DNA of 64,000 nt from Micromonospora pallida. Its GTDB lineage: Bacteria; Actinomycetota; Actinomycetes; Mycobacteriales; Micromonosporaceae. The stretch spans positions 3,597,001 through 3,661,000 of the forward strand of contig NZ_FMHW01000002.1 in the NCBI RefSeq assembly GCF_900090325.1, given 5' to 3'. Below, piece by piece: positions 38,368 to 46,526 of this stretch. The position numbers and the translations under genes were made by a program. The notes under the pieces were generated by a model. The model was not told the DNA's origin, ran no database searches, and was given only the letters and a program-made list of their open reading frames with translations. The stretch's first letter is position 1. Each line of letters opens with the position of its first letter.

Positions 38368-38985
38368 GTGCGCGTCGTACCCCGCTGGGCCCTGCTCTCC
38401 GCCACCGCCGCCCCGGTTCTCCTGATCGGTGGCTGGACCCTCGGCGCGGCCCGGCAGCCCGGCGGGTTCGACCAGGTGGTCGGGACGATCAGCGCCCTCG
38501 CGGCGCTCGACGCCACCGACCGGTGGATCATGACCGTCGCCCTGCTGGGGCTCGGAATCTGCCACTGCGTGACCGCGGCCGGGCTGCGACCGCTGCGTGC
38601 CACCGGTCGCCTGCTGTTCGCGCTGGGCGGCGTCGCCACGGTCGCCGTGGCGGCCTTCCCGCTGCCGGACGCACACGGCTCCTCCCCCGCCCACGGGCTC
38701 GCCGCCGCGGTCGCCTTCGGCGCGCTGGCCCTCTGGCCGGCCCTGGCCGTCCCGCGCCGGTGGGGCGCCGGCGCGGCCGGAGTGCTGCTGGCGTTGGTCG
38801 GGTGGTTCGTGGTGGAACTGGTCACCGGCGGCTCCCGGATCGGGCTCGCCGAGCGGGTGGCCGCGGGCGCGGAGGCGCTCGCCCCGCTGCTGGTCGCGCT
38901 GACGCTGCGGTCGCCACTCCGCCTCGGCAGAGCACGGTACGCCGATCCCCCAGTCAGTCCGGGTCGGCCGGAAGCAGGTGGGTGA
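38368..38985 (+). CDS. DUF998-like integral membrane protein
   Basis: 205-aa protein with about six hydrophobic segments: ALLSATAAPVLLIGGWTLG, IMTVALLGLGICHCVTAAG, LLFALGGVATVAVAAFPL, AAAVAFGALALWPALAV and AAGVLLALVGWFVVELV. The GFDQVVGTISAL and DAHGSSPAHGLAA pieces fit the DUF998 family. GTG at 38368 gives a typical start; the longer frame upstream is antisense to aspS. Its 3' end overlaps the convergent MFS gene by 32 bp. Function unknown. Confidence 0.8.
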   Translation: MRVVPRWALLSATAAPVLLIGGWTLGAARQPGGFDQVVGTISALAALDATDRWIMTVALLGLGICHCVTAAGLRPLRATGRLLFALGGVATVAVAAFPLPDAHGSSPAHGLAAAVAFGALALWPALAVPRRWGAGAAGVLLALVGWFVVELVTGGSRIGLAERVAAGAEALAPLLVALTLRSPLRLGRARYADPPVSPGRPEAGG

Positions 38986-40543
38986 CCACGACGTCCCCCT
39001 CGACGAGGGCACGGGCCCGTTCCTCGGCGACCCGGTCGGCGCCGGTCAGCCGACCGGTGTGCTGGCGCAGGTGCTCCTCCCAGGACGGGACCTGGTAGAT
39101 CTCGACGAACCCGTGCTCCCGCTCCCCCGCCCGGAACAGCCCCCACCGGATCGCCCCGGTACGCCGCCGCGACCGCCCCACCGCCCGCATCGCCTCGACG
39201 AACGCGTCCTGCCGCTCGGGCGGCACGGTGTAGGCGACGGTCACCACCACCGGGCCGGTGCGCGGGTGCGCGGTCAGCGTCAGGTGCGGCTCGGGCCAGT
39301 AGATCGCCGGATCACGGTTCACGCCCCGGGTGTCCCGCAGCGGCCAGACCAGCACGGTCAGCGCGCCGACCGCCGTCGCCGTCCCGGCCGCCGCCAGGGC
39401 GGTCACCAGGCTGGTCAACTCGCCGAGGGCACCCCAGGCGAGCGCGCCGAGCGCCTGTCCGCCGGCGAACACCATCTGGTACACGGACAGCCCCCGGGCG
39501 CGCACCCACCCGGGTAGGAAGAGCTGCATCGCCGCGTTGACGCTGGACAGCACGGTCATCCAGGCCAGCCCGGCGGGGACCAGGGCCACGGTGACCGGCA
39601 GTGGCCGGGGCACCAGGGCGAGCACCAGCAGGGTGGCGGCGAAGAGCAGCCCGGCGGCGAGCAGGAGTTGACTGTCCGAGAGCAGGCGCCGCACCCGGGG
39701 CAGGACGAGCGCGCCGGCCACCGCGCCCAGGCCGAGCGCGGCGAGCAGGACGCCGTAGCCGCTGGAGCCCAGGGCGAGCCGGTGGCTGGCGACCAGCGGC
39801 AGCAGCGCCCAGAGCGCACTGCCGGGCACCACGAAGAGCGCGACGCGTAGCAGGATCCGGCGGACCACCGGGGAGTGCCGGACGTACCGGCCGCCGGCGC
39901 GCAGGGCGGCGGTGAACCGCTCCGGCATCGGGTCGCCCCCGGACTGTTCCGGCCGCCAACGCAGCAGGGCCACGGCGAAGACCACGAAGGAGAGGGCGTT
40001 CAGCCCGAAGACCGCCGCGACCCCGGCCTGGGCGATCAGCACGCCGGCCACCGCGGGCCCGACGGCGCGGGCCAGGTTGACGCTGATCGAGCCGAGCGCG
40101 GACGCCGAGACGATCTGCGCCCGGGGGACCAGTTCGGGGATGACCGCCTGCCAGGCCGGCAGGGTCAACGCCTGGCCGATGCCGATGGCGAAGGTGAGGG
40201 TGAGCAGCAGCGCCGGGGGCATCCGGTCGACGGCGGTCAGCCCGGTGAGCAACGTGCCCGTCGCGGCCAGGGAGCACTGGACGGCGATGAGCAGGCGGCG
40301 GCGGTCGAAGGTGTCGGCCAGCGCGCCGGCCGGCAGGGCGAGCAGGAGCACCGGCAGCATGCTCGCGGTCTGCACCAGGGACACGAGGGCGGCCGCTCCG
40401 GGCTGGTCGACCAGGAGCCACTGTGCCCCGACGGTCTGCATCCAGGTGCCGACGTTGCTGGCCAGCACGGCCAGCCAGAGGCTGCGGAAGGCGGCCAGGC
40501 GCAACGGGGCCCAAGCCGAGGTGCTCGGTGCGGAGAGGCTCAC
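38954..40543 (-). CDS. MFS transporter with a C-terminal ABM-like domain
   Basis: 529-aa protein. The first ~400 residues are a 12-helix major facilitator of the MFS_3/EntS type (WLAVLASNVGTWMQTVGAQWLL, ALADTFDRRRLLI). The last ~110 residues (from GPVVVTVAYTVPPERQ to VVTHLLPADPD) form a soluble ferredoxin-like antibiotic-biosynthesis-monooxygenase-type domain (RWGLFRAGEREHGFVEIYQV, SWEEHLRQHTGRLT). This combination is known in a family of actinobacterial transporters of unknown substrate. GTG at 40543 matches the usual N-terminus; ATG at 40576 is an alternative. Confidence 0.85.
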   Translation of the reverse strand: MSLSAPSTSAWAPLRLAAFRSLWLAVLASNVGTWMQTVGAQWLLVDQPGAAALVSLVQTASMLPVLLLALPAGALADTFDRRRLLIAVQCSLAATGTLLTGLTAVDRMPPALLLTLTFAIGIGQALTLPAWQAVIPELVPRAQIVSASALGSISVNLARAVGPAVAGVLIAQAGVAAVFGLNALSFVVFAVALLRWRPEQSGGDPMPERFTAALRAGGRYVRHSPVVRRILLRVALFVVPGSALWALLPLVASHRLALGSSGYGVLLAALGLGAVAGALVLPRVRRLLSDSQLLLAAGLLFAATLLVLALVPRPLPVTVALVPAGLAWMTVLSSVNAAMQLFLPGWVRARGLSVYQMVFAGGQALGALAWGALGELTSLVTALAAAGTATAVGALTVLVWPLRDTRGVNRDPAIYWPEPHLTLTAHPRTGPVVVTVAYTVPPERQDAFVEAMRAVGRSRRRTGAIRWGLFRAGEREHGFVEIYQVPSWEEHLRQHTGRLTGADRVAEERARALVEGDVVVTHLLPADPD

Positions 40544-40595
40544 CGGCCGGACGCTACCCCGTCCTCGACCAGGCATTCCCGGTGTCCGGAAAGAC

Positions 40596-40631
40596 GCGAG
40601 CGGGCCGTCGGTGTCCCGACGGCCCGCTCGC
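40596..40631. terminator. terminator after the serine protease gene
   Basis: Perfect 16-bp stem (40596-40611 / 40616-40631) with a TGTC loop, directly downstream of the protease stop (40657) and before the MFS start, both on the minus strand. Confidence 0.85.
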
Positions 40632-40656
40632 GGTCCGAGTTACCGGATCATCCGGA

Positions 40657-41709
40657 TCAGAAGACGCTGACCCCGTAGACGCTCAGCGCCTCGGTGACCG
40701 GCTGGAAGAAGGTGGTGCCACCGAAGGAGCAGTTGCCGCTGCCGCCGGAGGTCAGACCCAGGGCGGTGCCGCCGCTGAACAGCGAGCCGCCGCTGTCGCC
40801 CGGCTCGGCGCAGATGTTGGTACGGATCATGCCGTAGACCGAGCCCTCGGCGTAGTTCACCGTGGCGTTGAGCGCGGTCACCGAGCCGCTGCGCAGGCCG
40901 GTGGTGCTGCCGGACCGCTGCGCCGACTGGCCGACGAACGCGTTGCCCGCGCCGGTGATGTCCCGGTAGGTGCCGTTGTAGAGGTAGACGTTGCCGGCCG
41001 CGTTGCCGCTGTTGCTGTGCCGGACGATGCCGTAGTCGTTGCCCGGGAAGCTGGTGCCGGACCGGGTGCCGAGCAGGCTGGTCTGCGACGAGTTGCTGTA
41101 CCAGCTCGACGCGATGTTGGTGCAGTGGCCGGCGGTCACGAAGTAGTAGGTGGTGCCGCTGCGGACGTTGAAGCCCAGCGAGCAGCGGCCGCCGCCAGCG
41201 GCGTAGATGGCCTGGCCGCCGGAGATCCGGGTGCTGTAGACGCCGGCCTCCTGCTCGACGCGGACCGTGCCGCCGAGCTTGGCGGCGACCGTCTCGACCT
41301 TCTTCAGCTTGGCGCCGGTGACGGTGCTGTCGACCGAGATGACGACCTGGTTGGTGGCCGGGTCGGTCCACCAGGCGGTGCCCGGGATCTTGGCGGAGCG
41401 GTCCAGCTCAGCGGTGGCCCGCGCGAGTTCGGCGGCCCCGCGCTTGACGATCTTCGGGGTGGCGCCGGCTGCGGTGACCTGGCGGGCGGCAGCGGCGTCG
41501 GTGACGGTGACGACCATCTTCCCGGTGGCGTCGGCGTAGACGCCGGCGGAGCGGTCACCGAGGCGCTCGGCCAGGCTGGCGGCGGCGTCGGGGGAGGCGG
41601 GCGAGACCGGGGCGGCCTGGGCCGGTGCGCCGAGGAGCGAACCGGCGACCATGGTTCCGGCGAAGGCGACGGCGGCGGCGCGACGGAGCGTTGACCTCGT
41701 GGGTCGCAT
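40657..41709 (-). CDS. secreted streptogrisin-type serine protease (family S1E)
   Basis: 350-aa preproprotein. A signal peptide [19 protein letters not shown] ends near APAQA (cleavage after residue ~32). A pro-region of about 130 residues like alpha-lytic protease propeptides follows, then the mature chymotrypsin-fold domain: His in VTAGHC, Asp in GNDYGIV, Ser in EPGDSGGSL. Cys pairs (RCSLG/GHC, ICAEPG/NCSFGG) fit streptogrisins. ATG at 41709 is 6 nt after GGAGG; the ATG at 41715 directly touches the ribosome binding site and is rejected. Extracellular protein degradation. Confidence 0.94.
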   Translation of the reverse strand: MRPTRSTLRRAAAVAFAGTMVAGSLLGAPAQAAPVSPASPDAAASLAERLGDRSAGVYADATGKMVVTVTDAAAARQVTAAGATPKIVKRGAAELARATAELDRSAKIPGTAWWTDPATNQVVISVDSTVTGAKLKKVETVAAKLGGTVRVEQEAGVYSTRISGGQAIYAAGGGRCSLGFNVRSGTTYYFVTAGHCTNIASSWYSNSSQTSLLGTRSGTSFPGNDYGIVRHSNSGNAAGNVYLYNGTYRDITGAGNAFVGQSAQRSGSTTGLRSGSVTALNATVNYAEGSVYGMIRTNICAEPGDSGGSLFSGGTALGLTSGGSGNCSFGGTTFFQPVTEALSVYGVSVF

Positions 41710-41965
41710 GAACATCCTCCAAAGCGGGGGCGGGGGCACACCGTTCGGCGGTGCCCTGCTGGACCATCCGAACGACCTGGGGGAACCGTTCGGATGAGCT
41801 GAAGTATTCACACATTTAAGTTCATCTGCAAGACCTGGTCGCCGCCGGTTCACCACGACATGGGCGCGCCATCGACGCGCAACATTGTCGATACATACAC
41901 CCATCTATATGCTCAGCCCAGCGCAGCCTTTCCCCCTTTGGCACCCGCGATCCGGAGGCCCACCG

Positions 41966-42796
41966 ATGACCCCCTTCCGCCGCGCGCTCACCGTCCTCAC
42001 CGCCCTCGCCGCCAGCGTCCCCCTGCTGGCCGCCCCGGCCGCCGCCGACGCCGGACCACCACCGTCGGCGATGGCCAGCCTCGGCGACTCCATCACCCGG
42101 GGCTTCAACGCCTGCGGCTGGTACGTCGACTGCACGTCACGCTCGTTCAGCACCGGCGACGACTCCGGCGTCAACGGCCACTACCTACGGATCCGCGCGG
42201 TCAACCCCGCGATCAACGGCCGCAACCACAACGACGCGCGTACCGGCGCGAAGTCCGCCGACCTGCCCGGCCAGGCGGCCACCGCGGTCAGCCAGGGCGT
42301 CGGCTACGTGACCGTCCTGATGGGCGCGAACGACGCCTGCACCAGCTCGGAGTCGAGCATGACCCCGGTCGGCACCTACCGGGCGAACATCGACGCCGCG
42401 CTCAGCCGGATCAAGGCCGGCCTGCCCAACGCCCGGGTCGCCCTGATCAGCATTCCGGACATCCAACGGCTCTGGTCGGTCGGCAAGGGCGACCTGGCCG
42501 CCCGTACCGCCTGGTCGCTGTTCGGCATCTGCCAGTCGATGCTGGCGAACCCCACCTCGACCGCCCAGGCCGACGTCGACCGGCGGGCCCGGGTCCGGCA
42601 GCGGGTGGTCGACTACAACACCCAACTCGCCCAGGCCTGTGCGGCGTACGGCAGCAACTGCGACTTCGACGACAACGCCGTGTTCAGCTACCCGTTCACG
42701 CTGAGCCAACTCTCCGGCTGGGACTACTTCCACCCGAACACCGCCGGTCAGCAGGTGCTGGCGAACGTCTCGTACGCCGCCGGCTTCCGCTGGTAA
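41966..42796 (+). CDS. secreted SGNH/GDSL esterase or lipase
   Basis: 276-aa exported hydrolase. Signal peptide RRALTVLTALAASVPLLAAP ending AAADA (about residue 28). Block I nucleophile in SLGDSITRGF; block III GANDAC; and the C-terminal Asp/His pair in GWDYFHPNTAG. These match SGNH hydrolases, cleaving acyl or acetyl esters outside the cell. ATG at 41966 follows CCGGAGGCC. Divergent from the protease gene, so the A/T-rich 41710-41965 stretch holds both promoters. Substrate unknown. Confidence 0.92.
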   Translation: MTPFRRALTVLTALAASVPLLAAPAAADAGPPPSAMASLGDSITRGFNACGWYVDCTSRSFSTGDDSGVNGHYLRIRAVNPAINGRNHNDARTGAKSADLPGQAATAVSQGVGYVTVLMGANDACTSSESSMTPVGTYRANIDAALSRIKAGLPNARVALISIPDIQRLWSVGKGDLAARTAWSLFGICQSMLANPTSTAQADVDRRARVRQRVVDYNTQLAQACAAYGSNCDFDDNAVFSYPFTLSQLSGWDYFHPNTAGQQVLANVSYAAGFRW

Positions 42797-42807
42797 CGCG
42801 AGCCCTC

Positions 42808-42837
42808 CCGGGCGGGTGGCGATAGCCGCCCGCCCGG
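42808..42837. terminator. terminator between the GDSL gene and the HxlR gene
   Basis: 13-bp stem (42808-42820 / 42825-42837), with one G-T pair, and a GATA loop, between convergent genes. Confidence 0.8.
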
Positions 42838-42871
42838 TCCTCGTTCCGCCCGACGGTCGTCCGCCCGGTCG

Positions 42872-43348
42872 TCACTCCGCCCGACGGCGCGCCCCGGGGC
42901 CCGGCCTCGGCACCAGGTCGCGCGGCTCGGTCACCTCGTGTCCGGCGGCGCACCGCAGTTCCACCCGCACCGGCTCGTCGCAGTCGCGGTGCCGCACGCT
43001 CAACGGGGAGCCCTCCGGGTCGGCCAGGTACCGGTCCCCCCAGGCGAGCACCGCCACCAGCACCGGCCACAGGTCGAGACCCATCCGGGTCAGCCGGTAC
43101 TCGTACCGCGTCCGCGCCCCCGGCTCCCGGTACGGCTCGCGGCGCAGCACCCCCTGCTCGACCAGGGTGGCCAGCCGGTTGGTGAGCACCTGCCGGGGGA
43201 TACCGGTGCGCACCCGCATGTCGTCGAAACGGCGTACGCCGTTGAACACCTCGCGGAGCACCACCAGGGTCCACCGTTCGCCGAGGATCGCCATCGCCCG
43301 ACCGATGGTGCAGTTCTCCACTGACCAGTCCAGTGCCACGGGTCTCAT
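42872..43348 (-). CDS. HxlR-family transcriptional regulator
   Basis: 158-aa winged-helix regulator: MRPVALDWSVENCTIGRAMAILGERWTLVVLREVF is the usual HxlR opening, with the redox-type Cys14, and RTGIPRQVLTNRLATLVEQG as the recognition helix. The last ~50 residues carry three more Cys (RDCDEP, LRCAAGHE) that could bind metal or respond to oxidants (inference). ATG at 43348 has a weak leader. Divergent from the PaaI-type thioesterase 56 bp away, which is a likely target. Confidence 0.9.
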   Translation of the reverse strand: MRPVALDWSVENCTIGRAMAILGERWTLVVLREVFNGVRRFDDMRVRTGIPRQVLTNRLATLVEQGVLRREPYREPGARTRYEYRLTRMGLDLWPVLVAVLAWGDRYLADPEGSPLSVRHRDCDEPVRVELRCAAGHEVTEPRDLVPRPGPGARRRAE

Positions 43349-43368
43349 GCCGACCAGGCTAGGTCTCG

Positions 43369-43404
43369 TTGACAGACGCAGCAACGCGCTGCCAGGCTGA
43401 GTCC
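43369..43404 (+). promoter_or_regulatory. probable promoter of a leaderless thioesterase transcript
   Basis: TTGACA at 43369-43374 and a CAGGCT -10-like hexamer at 43393-43398 (18-bp spacing) lead directly to the GTG at 43405, with no ribosome binding site between. This fits a leaderless mRNA. It lies in the 56-bp gap to the HxlR gene. Confidence 0.5.
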
Positions 43405-43941
43405 GTGACACAGACCCAGGACCCGACACGCAGCCGCACCTTCTCCTGGTCGGACCCGACCGCCAGCGTCACCCACCTCGGCCAGCGCGGCGGGCTGGAG
43501 CTGATCCGGGCGATGATCGCCGGCGAACTGGCCCCGCCCCCGGTGATGCAGCTGATGGCCATGACCCGGATGGAGGCCGAGGAGGGCTGGGTGGCCGTCG
43601 AGCTGACCCCCCAGGAGTTCCACTACAACCCGCTCGGCACCGTCCACGGCGGGGTCATCTCGACCCTGCTCGACACCGCCGCCGCGTGCGCCGTGCACAC
43701 CACCCTGCCGGCCGGGGTCGGCTACACCTCACTCGACCTGAACGCGAGGTTCCTCCGTCCGGCCACGGTCGCCTCCGGGCTGCTGCGCTGCGAGGGAACC
43801 GTGCTGCAACGCGGTCGCCGGACCGCCCTGGCCGAGGCCCGCCTGACCGACGCGCGGGGCCGCCTCGTCGCCCACGCCACCTCGACCTGCCTCCTGTTCG
43901 ACCTGCCCGGCCCGCCGGCCGCCGCACCGACACAGGACTGA
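43405..43941 (+). CDS. PaaI-family hotdog thioesterase
   Basis: 178-aa hotdog-fold acyl-CoA thioesterase. The family signature YNPLGTVHGGVISTLLDTAAACAV holds the conserved HGG and catalytic Asp; LDLNARFLRPA and GRRTALAEARLTDARGRLVAHATSTCLL complete the domain. Hydrolyses aromatic or medium-chain acyl-CoA esters. GTG at 43405 is 6 nt downstream of a -10-like element, suggesting leaderless translation. Divergent from an HxlR regulator. Confidence 0.9.
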   Translation: MTQTQDPTRSRTFSWSDPTASVTHLGQRGGLELIRAMIAGELAPPPVMQLMAMTRMEAEEGWVAVELTPQEFHYNPLGTVHGGVISTLLDTAAACAVHTTLPAGVGYTSLDLNARFLRPATVASGLLRCEGTVLQRGRRTALAEARLTDARGRLVAHATSTCLLFDLPGPPAAAPTQD

Positions 43942-44106
43942 ACCCTCCGACGGCCTGGGCACCCACCGCACCGGTCGGCTCCGGCCCACGCCCCGACCAC
44001 CTGCACCCGACGCCGGCCCGTCGCGCGGCGGAGGCCGGTCCGGCCGCGCGGTCGCGCTGGCGGGCGGCTCCGGGCCGCCCGCACCGGCCGGCGAGGGCGC
44101 GACGGG

Positions 44107-45051
44107 TCAGGAGGAGGCGGCGAGGCGGGCCGCGCGGGCGGCGCGCTTTTCCTCGAACCGGGACGCCTGCCGTTCCAGCGTGTCCAGCTGGGCGGCGATC
44201 TCGTCACGGGCGGCCTCGCCGTCGGCGTCGAGACCGGAGAGGTTGAACACGTCCCACTGCCGCAGCACCGGGGCCACCACGTCGTCACGGTGCTGGCGCA
44301 GGTCGTAGATGCCGGCCAGGGCGATCGCCACCGACTTGCGGGCGAAGCCCTCGATGCCGGCGCCGGGCATCTGGAAGTCGGCCAGGACGTCGGCCACCGC
44401 GCGCATCGCCTGCCCCGGGGCCAACTCGAAGGCCGCGCCGAGCAGGTTGCGGTAGAAGACCATGTGCAGGTTCTCGTCGGCGGCGACCTTGGCCAGCAGC
44501 GCCTCGCAGAGCGGGTCGCCGGTCACCTTGCCGGTGTTGCGGTGCGAGATCCGGGTCGCCAACTCCTGGAACGACACGTACGCCAGCGTGTGCAGGATCT
44601 CGTGGTCGTGGTTGTTGGAGTAGCCCTCCGTCATGTGCACCATCCGGGCCCGTTCCAGGGCCACCGGGTCGACCGCCCGGGTCACCGTCAGGTAGTCGCG
44701 GATGGCGGTGCCGTGCCGGCCCTCCTCCGCGGTCCAGCGGCCCACCCAGGTGCCCCAGGCCCCGTCCGGGCCGAACAGGGTGGCGATCTGGTGGTGGTAC
44801 GAGGGGAGGTTGTCCTCGGTGAGCAGGTTGACGATCAGCGCGGTCCGGGCCACCTCGGGCAGCTTCGAGTCCGTCTCCGACCAGGCGTCGCCGCCCAGCG
44901 GCCCGTCGAAGGTACGCCCCTCGCTCCACGGCACGTACTCGTGCGGGAACCACTCCTTCGCCACGCTGAGGTGGCGGTTGAGGTTCTGCTCGACGACGGG
45001 TTCGAGTTCCAGGAGCAGGGCGGTCTGGCTGAGAGCGGTGCTAGCGGTCAC
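44107..45051 (-). CDS. acyl-[ACP] desaturase (ferritin-like, soluble)
   Basis: 314-aa di-iron desaturase of the plant stearoyl-ACP/mycobacterial DesA type. Ligand-bearing segments are LLTEDNLPSYHHQIA, RWTAEEGRHGTAIRDYL (EExxH) and KVAADENLHMVFYRNLL (ExxH). Inserts a double bond into acyl-ACP in the cytoplasm. GTG at 45051 after AGGGAG. A perfect 13-bp inverted repeat in the leader indicates transcriptional control. Distinct from the membrane desaturase of the cluster at 25 kb. Confidence 0.92.
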   Translation of the reverse strand: MTASTALSQTALLLELEPVVEQNLNRHLSVAKEWFPHEYVPWSEGRTFDGPLGGDAWSETDSKLPEVARTALIVNLLTEDNLPSYHHQIATLFGPDGAWGTWVGRWTAEEGRHGTAIRDYLTVTRAVDPVALERARMVHMTEGYSNNHDHEILHTLAYVSFQELATRISHRNTGKVTGDPLCEALLAKVAADENLHMVFYRNLLGAAFELAPGQAMRAVADVLADFQMPGAGIEGFARKSVAIALAGIYDLRQHRDDVVAPVLRQWDVFNLSGLDADGEAARDEIAAQLDTLERQASRFEEKRAARAARLAASS

Positions 45052-45060
45052 GAGTTCTCC

Positions 45061-45089
45061 CTACGGTGGCGTAACCTACGCCACCGTAG
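45061..45089 (-). promoter_or_regulatory. operator palindrome upstream of the acyl-ACP desaturase
   Basis: Perfect inverted repeat CTACGGTGGCGTA-acc-TACGCCACCGTAG (arms 45061-45073 and 45077-45089), seven bases before the AGGGAG site. Size and symmetry fit a TetR-type lipid regulator operator; an RNA hairpin masking the start is the alternative. The cognate regulator is not in the window. Confidence 0.8.
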
Positions 45090-45123
45090 GGACTTTATCG
45101 CGTACGCGCCAGTAACGTCCCAG

Positions 45124-46455
45124 CTAGCTGACCAGCGGCTTCAGGTCGGCCCGTGGCGGGTTCCACTCCCCCGCGTCGGCGGCCACCTGCTCACCCGAGC
45201 GGATATCCTTGACCTCGTCCGGAGCCCCGTCGGCGCCCGGGAACCACACGTACGGGATACCGCGCCGCTCCGCGTACCGGATCTGCTTGCCGAACTTCGC
45301 GGCGCTCGGGGACACCTCGCACGGGATTCCCCGACCGCGCAGCGCCTGGGCGATCCGGTCGGTCTCCGCCCGCCGCTCCTCGGTCGGCACCGCCACCAGC
45401 ACACAGGTCGGTACGCTCCGCGACACGGTCAGCCGGTCCGCGCCGAAGAGCAGGCCGAGCAGGCGGCTCACCCCGATCGAGATGCCCACCCCGGGGAAGC
45501 GGTTCGCGCCGGAGCTGGCCAGGTTGTCGTACCGGCCGCCGGAACAGATCGAGCCGAACCGCTCGAAGCCCTGCAACTGGGTCTCGTAGACGGTGCCGGT
45601 GTAGTAGTCCAGCCCACGGGCGATCCGCAGGTCCGCCACACAGAGGCCAGGCGCGTGCGCCGCCGCGGTCTCCACCACCCGGGTCAGCTCCTCGATCCCC
45701 TCGTCGAGCAGCGGGTGGGAGACCCCGAGGGCGCGTACCTCGGCGGCGAACGAGGCGTCCGGAGCGGAGATCTGCGCCAGTGCCAGGCACGCCTTGGCCT
45801 GCGCCTCGGTCGCCCCGGCGGTCTCGCCCAGCAGCTCGGCTACCTTGTCCGGGCCGATCTTGTCGAGCTTGTCCACCGCGCGCAGCGCCGCCTCCGGGTC
45901 GGTCAGCCCCAGGCCGAGGTAGAAGCCCTCGCAGACCTTGCGGTTGTTGACCTGGATGCGCACCGGCGGGATCGGCAGGCCGCGCAGCGCGTCCCCGATC
46001 ACCAGCGGCATCTCCGCCTCGTGGTGCGGCGCGAGGGTGTCCCGGTCAACGATGTCGATGTCGGCCTGGAGGAACTCCCGGTAGCGCCCCTCCTGCGGGC
46101 GCTCCCCCCGCCACACCTTCTGGATCTGGTAGCGGCGGAACGGGAACTGGAGCTTGCCGGCGTTCTCCAGCACGTACCGGGCGAACGGCACGGTCAGGTC
46201 GAAGTGCAGGCCGAGGGTGTCCTCGGCGGTGGGGGCGGCGCCCTCCTCCTCGTGCAGCCGCCGGATCACGTAGACCTCCTTGGAGGTCTCCCCCTTGCGG
46301 AGCAACTGGTCCAGCGGCTCGACCGCGCGGGTCTCCAACGGGGCGAAGCCGTACAGCTCGAAGGTGTCGCGGAGCCGGTCGAGGACGTACTGCTCGATCA
46401 TGCGCTGGGACGGCGTCCACTCCGGGAAGCCGGAAATGGGCATGGGCTTGCTCAT
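45124..46455 (-). CDS. hisS: histidyl-tRNA synthetase
   Basis: 443-aa class II enzyme charging tRNA-His. It has motif 1 around RMIEQYVLDRLRDTFELYGF, motif 2 (FPFRRYQIQKVWRGERPQEGRYREF), the HisA motif ARGLDYYTGTVYE and motif 3 (FPGVGISIGVSRLLGLLFG), with a C-terminal anticodon-binding domain. ATG at 46455 follows AAGGAGTACCG. Downstream of the MBL-fold hydrolase gene, with two GC palindromes between. Confidence 0.96.
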   Translation of the reverse strand: MSKPMPISGFPEWTPSQRMIEQYVLDRLRDTFELYGFAPLETRAVEPLDQLLRKGETSKEVYVIRRLHEEEGAAPTAEDTLGLHFDLTVPFARYVLENAGKLQFPFRRYQIQKVWRGERPQEGRYREFLQADIDIVDRDTLAPHHEAEMPLVIGDALRGLPIPPVRIQVNNRKVCEGFYLGLGLTDPEAALRAVDKLDKIGPDKVAELLGETAGATEAQAKACLALAQISAPDASFAAEVRALGVSHPLLDEGIEELTRVVETAAAHAPGLCVADLRIARGLDYYTGTVYETQLQGFERFGSICSGGRYDNLASSGANRFPGVGISIGVSRLLGLLFGADRLTVSRSVPTCVLVAVPTEERRAETDRIAQALRGRGIPCEVSPSAAKFGKQIRYAERRGIPYVWFPGADGAPDEVKDIRSGEQVAADAGEWNPPRADLKPLVS

Positions 46456-46471
46456 CGGTACTCCTTGAACT

Positions 46472-46518
46472 CCCGCGCGCCGCGCGGGATGACGTCGATC
46501 GCCCGCGCGCCGCGCGGG
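46472..46518. repeat. duplicated GC palindrome upstream of hisS
   Basis: The 17-mer CCCGCGCGCCGCGCGGG occurs at 46472-46488 and again at 46502-46518, 30 bp apart, between the MBL gene stop (46527) and the hisS ribosome binding site. Each copy is a near-perfect palindrome. Could be tandem terminators or attenuator stems. Confidence 0.75.
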
Positions 46519-46526
46519 TGCGGGGA

